Source: Christensenellaceae bacterium (GTDB taxonomy: Bacteria; Bacillota; Clostridia; Christensenellales; Aristaeellaceae). Taken from it: DNA of 34,097 bases. Below the pieces are notes generated by a model. That model was not told where the DNA came from and searched no databases. It saw only the letters and a list, made by a program, of their open reading frames with translations. Positions 31,705 through 34,097 of this stretch are shown here, piece by piece (position 1 is the stretch's first letter; every line of letters starts with the position of its first letter). Made by a program: the position numbers and the translations under genes. Location: contig DUQK01000046.1 of NCBI GenBank assembly GCA_012837835.1, forward strand, positions 1 to 34,097, read 5' to 3'.

Positions 31705-32592
31705 ATGAAACAAAAAATGTCTGGTCATTTGCTGGCTTTATTTTGTGTAATTGTTTGGGGTTCTACTTTTGTTGTAAGCAAAAGCCTAATGGCTGTTCTA
31801 ACGCCAGTACAGCTTATGCTACTTCGTTTTTCTTTAGCCTATGTTGCGCTGTGGATTATCCACCCCAAATGGTATTTTTGTTGGCAGGAAGAATGGCGGT
31901 TTTTACTTATGGCTATTTTTGCCAACACCTTATATTGCTGGGCGGAAGTTACGGCGCTTACGATAACTCAGGCATCCAATGTAAGCATACTTGTTTCTAC
32001 CTCTCCGATTATTACTGCTGTAATTTTAGCTGCTTTGCGAAAAGATGAGAAGCTCAACCCAAAACAAGCGCTAGGCTTTGGAGTGGCATTCTTTGGCGTA
32101 ATTTTAGTAGTATTTAATGGATCTATTACTTTGCAGGTGAAACCTGCGGGAGATTTGCTTGCGTTGCTAGCTGCGGCATCTTGGGCAGTGTACGGTATTT
32201 TGCTGCGCCGCTGGTCTAGCCTATACGATGGCGTACTCATCACCAGAAAGCTTATGTTTTACGGAGTGTTGACAACGCTGCCATTGGTTGTTGCAGGTGG
32301 ACAGCCTATAGATTTTTCTGCTTTGCTAACATTAGAAAGCGGATTGAGATTAGCTTATCTCGCCTTGTTGGGGAGCGCGTTATGCTATATTTTATGGAAC
32401 AGAGCTATACAGGAAATTGGCGTGTTAAATGCCAGCCTATATATTTATGTGGTTCCTCTGGTTACATTGTTGCTGAGCGCTATAATTCTAAATGAGAGAA
32501 TTACTGCAATGGGAGCAGTGGGTATTGTTTTAGTAATTGCAGGTATGGTTTTTGCTACAGCACAGGAAAAGTACATAAAACAGCCACAATAA
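31705..32592 (+). CDS. EamA/DMT family transporter
   Basis: 295 residues, about ten membrane spans in two EamA repeats. LLALFCVIVWGSTFVVSKSLM opens the first, with ALTITQASNVSILVSTSPIITAVI near its end; the second opens with GDLLALLAAASWAVYGILLRR and ends in ALCYILWNRAIQEIGVLNASLYIYVVPLVTLLLSAIILNERIT. Such proteins export amino acids or other metabolites. A GGGAG ribosome binding site precedes the ATG. The physiological substrate is unknown; the threonine aldolase gene is downstream but has its own leader. Confidence 0.9.
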   Translation: MKQKMSGHLLALFCVIVWGSTFVVSKSLMAVLTPVQLMLLRFSLAYVALWIIHPKWYFCWQEEWRFLLMAIFANTLYCWAEVTALTITQASNVSILVSTSPIITAVILAALRKDEKLNPKQALGFGVAFFGVILVVFNGSITLQVKPAGDLLALLAAASWAVYGILLRRWSSLYDGVLITRKLMFYGVLTTLPLVVAGGQPIDFSALLTLESGLRLAYLALLGSALCYILWNRAIQEIGVLNASLYIYVVPLVTLLLSAIILNERITAMGAVGIVLVIAGMVFATAQEKYIKQPQ

Positions 32593-32727
32593 GCTTTAGT
32601 CAAAAAATTCAGGTATAAAGCACAAAAAACATACCGAACAAACAATAAAAAGTATGTTACTGCTTAATATTTGTGTTAAAATGCGTATTGATAAGTTCCT
32701 TAGCATTTAAGTTATAAAGAAAAAAAT

Positions 32728-32745
32728 GCGGCACCGCGCCGCGGC
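32728..32745 (+). promoter_or_regulatory. GC-rich hairpin next to the threonine aldolase ribosome binding site
   Basis: GCGGC at 32728-32732 can pair with GCCGC at 32738-32742, just before the AAGGAG at 32746-32751. The stretch stands out in an AT-rich leader and might slow translation. No ligand motif is seen. Confidence 0.3.
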
Positions 32746-32757
32746 AAGGAGAGCAAT

Positions 32758-33780
32758 ATGATAGATTTACGCAGCGATACCGTAACAAAACCCACTAAGG
32801 CTATGAGGGAAGCAATGATGACCGCGCCCGTGGGCGATGATGTATATGGTGATGACCCTACTGTAAACCAGCTTGAAGCGCTGGCGGCAGAGGTAACAGG
32901 CAAGGAAGCGGCTTTATTTGTATGCTCGGGCACCATGGGCAACCAAGTAGCAATAATGAGCCATACCTGCCCCGGGCAGGAGATGATAGCTTCTGTTCAC
33001 AGCCATGTTATTATACATGAGCAGGGCGGCCACGCGCGCCTGTCCCATCTTTCAGCAGCGCTTGTAAATGAGCCGCATGGCGTATCCGCAGAGGCAGTAA
33101 GAACCCTGTTTAGAAATCCGCATGATATACATGCGCCCATAACAAGCCTTTTGTGCCTAGAAAACGCATTGGGCGATGGCACAGTGGTGCCGCTTGATAA
33201 AATTCGCGCTGCGGCGGAAGCTGCGCATGAGCTAGGCATGAAGGTGCACATGGACGGCGCGCGGCTGTTTAACGCCGCAACAACGCTTGGCGTACCCGCT
33301 AGCGAGGTAGCAAAAGATGTGGATTCTGTTATGTTTTGCCTGTCTAAAGGTCTGTGCGCGCCTATAGGCAGTATGCTTTGCGGCACTAAAGAATTTATCT
33401 TAAGGGCGCGGCGCAACCGCAAGGTGCTGGGTGGAGGATTGCGTCAGGCAGGTGTGCTTGCCGCCTGTGGACTGCTTGCCATTAATGATATGACTACCCG
33501 CCTTGACGAGGACCACCGCAACGCCAAAACGCTTGCCGCTATGCTGGCGGATATCCCCGGTATAAAGGTAAATTTGGATAGCATACAAATTAATATGGTG
33601 TTTTTTGAAATTGAAAAGCCCAATTTTAACCATAAAGGCTTTGTGGAGTACCTTCACAACAATGGTGTGCTTATAAATGGCTTAGCAGGGGGACAATACC
33701 GCTTTGTTACGCATAACGATGTAAGTCGGGAACAGGTAATCACAGCTGCAGGGCTGGTGAGGGAGTACCTAATAGCTTGA
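32758..33780 (+). CDS. ltaE: Low-specificity L-threonine aldolase
   Basis: 340 residues. It opens with MIDLRSDTVTKPTKAMREAM, diagnostic for the family. VGDDVYGDDPTVNQLE, HVIIHEQGGH, HMDGARLFNAA (Asp166 and Arg169 on the cofactor) and CLSKGLCAPIGS with Lys197 as the PLP-binding lysine follow in order. It splits L-threonine or L-allo-threonine into glycine and acetaldehyde. The AAGGAGAG site is ideal. No terminator was recognised in the 135 bases before the third 155-bp element. Confidence 0.93.
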   Translation: MIDLRSDTVTKPTKAMREAMMTAPVGDDVYGDDPTVNQLEALAAEVTGKEAALFVCSGTMGNQVAIMSHTCPGQEMIASVHSHVIIHEQGGHARLSHLSAALVNEPHGVSAEAVRTLFRNPHDIHAPITSLLCLENALGDGTVVPLDKIRAAAEAAHELGMKVHMDGARLFNAATTLGVPASEVAKDVDSVMFCLSKGLCAPIGSMLCGTKEFILRARRNRKVLGGGLRQAGVLAACGLLAINDMTTRLDEDHRNAKTLAAMLADIPGIKVNLDSIQINMVFFEIEKPNFNHKGFVEYLHNNGVLINGLAGGQYRFVTHNDVSREQVITAAGLVREYLIA

Positions 33781-34097
33781 TTTATGGATGTTCAAGTGTG
33801 GTTATTGAATATTTTTGTGGTTGATTATAATCATGCTTATGCACGTTTAGGTGTGCACAACTTTAAGCTCTTAACACTTTGTTAAGTTTGTAAGGGTCAG
33901 TTCTTAATTTGTTGATACTAATCTCAGCCTAAATCAGCTTTATCTTGCGCGCCTTTTCCGATTTGTCTTTGCTTTGCTCAGTCAATATAGCGCCGCTATG
34001 TTTCCTTCGCAAAGCTGTGTCAAATCAAAAAATTCGCTGCAATCTATACGCTGCTTTAAACTGAGATTAGTATGAGTTATGACTTTTTGGTTTTAGC
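33781..34097. other. Gene-free right edge
   Basis: Contains a short palindrome TGATTATAATCA near 33821-33832 and the third copy of the 155-bp element. No coding sequence was recognised up to the window end. Confidence 0.6.
33917..34071. repeat. 155-bp palindromic element, copy 3 (MITE-like)
   Basis: Perfect terminal repeats ACTAATCTCAG / CTGAGATTAGT, extending to 13 bp with flanking bases. TA lies at both ends (33916-33917 and 34071-34072). The interior matches copy 1 and copy 2 closely, including GATTTGTCTTTG..., the ATAGCGCCGCTAT apex and the AATCTAT...GCTGCTTTAAA end. Confidence 0.87.

Overview
The window looks like a chromosome segment from an anaerobic, probably gut-associated Bacillota (Clostridia/Christensenellales-like). 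This is inferred from strong AGGAGG-type ribosome binding sites, sigmaA-like promoters, secreted FMN/FAD reductases without heme domains, and a mix of GC-richer metabolic operons with AT-rich accessory genes. No rRNA, tRNA or CRISPR array was seen.

Left part (1-8.7 kb). A gene end is followed at once by a modular array of hairpins. Next come a SEFIR/TIR-type putative immune protein, an aspartate/glutamate racemase-family protein, a GNAT acetyltransferase, a secreted FMN- and FAD-binding reductase (fumarate/urocanate-reductase-like), a small TIGR04076-family protein, and an ArsR-family regulator in an operon with a two-gene ABC-2 exporter. The ArsR promoter carries two perfect palindromes.

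Centre (8.7-15.1 kb). An AT-rich, tightly packed seven-gene minus-strand operon combines an iron/corrinoid-type importer (ATPase, FecCD permease, substrate-binding protein) with a SAM methyltransferase, a signal-less solute-binding-like protein, a G3E-like GTPase with CxxC pairs, and an unusual ABC ATPase with an extra N-terminal domain. Tandem GGTTAG-N6-CTAACC operators precede it. It reads as a metal-chelate uptake and handling system that I cannot match to a named pathway. It is the best candidate here for an undescribed system. A frameshifted SH3-domain gene follows.

Metabolic locus (16.2-26.3 kb, plus strand). A second secreted FMN/FAD reductase has its own terminator. A strong promoter with a structured leader then drives an ATC-hydrolase-family gene, a complete branched-chain-amino-acid-type ABC importer (livKHMGF), an SDR dehydrogenase and a DhaK/DhaL kinase pair. 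The arrangement suggests import, oxidation/hydrolysis and phosphorylation of an unknown small molecule.

Right part (26.3-34.1 kb). A second hairpin array is followed by a MATE transporter bracketed by two copies of a 155-bp TA-flanked palindromic element, with a third copy at the right edge. Between them lie an AbiE-like toxin-antitoxin pair with an operator-rich promoter, an orphan (S)-ureidoglycine aminohydrolase (allE), a small membrane protein, an EamA exporter and a threonine aldolase.
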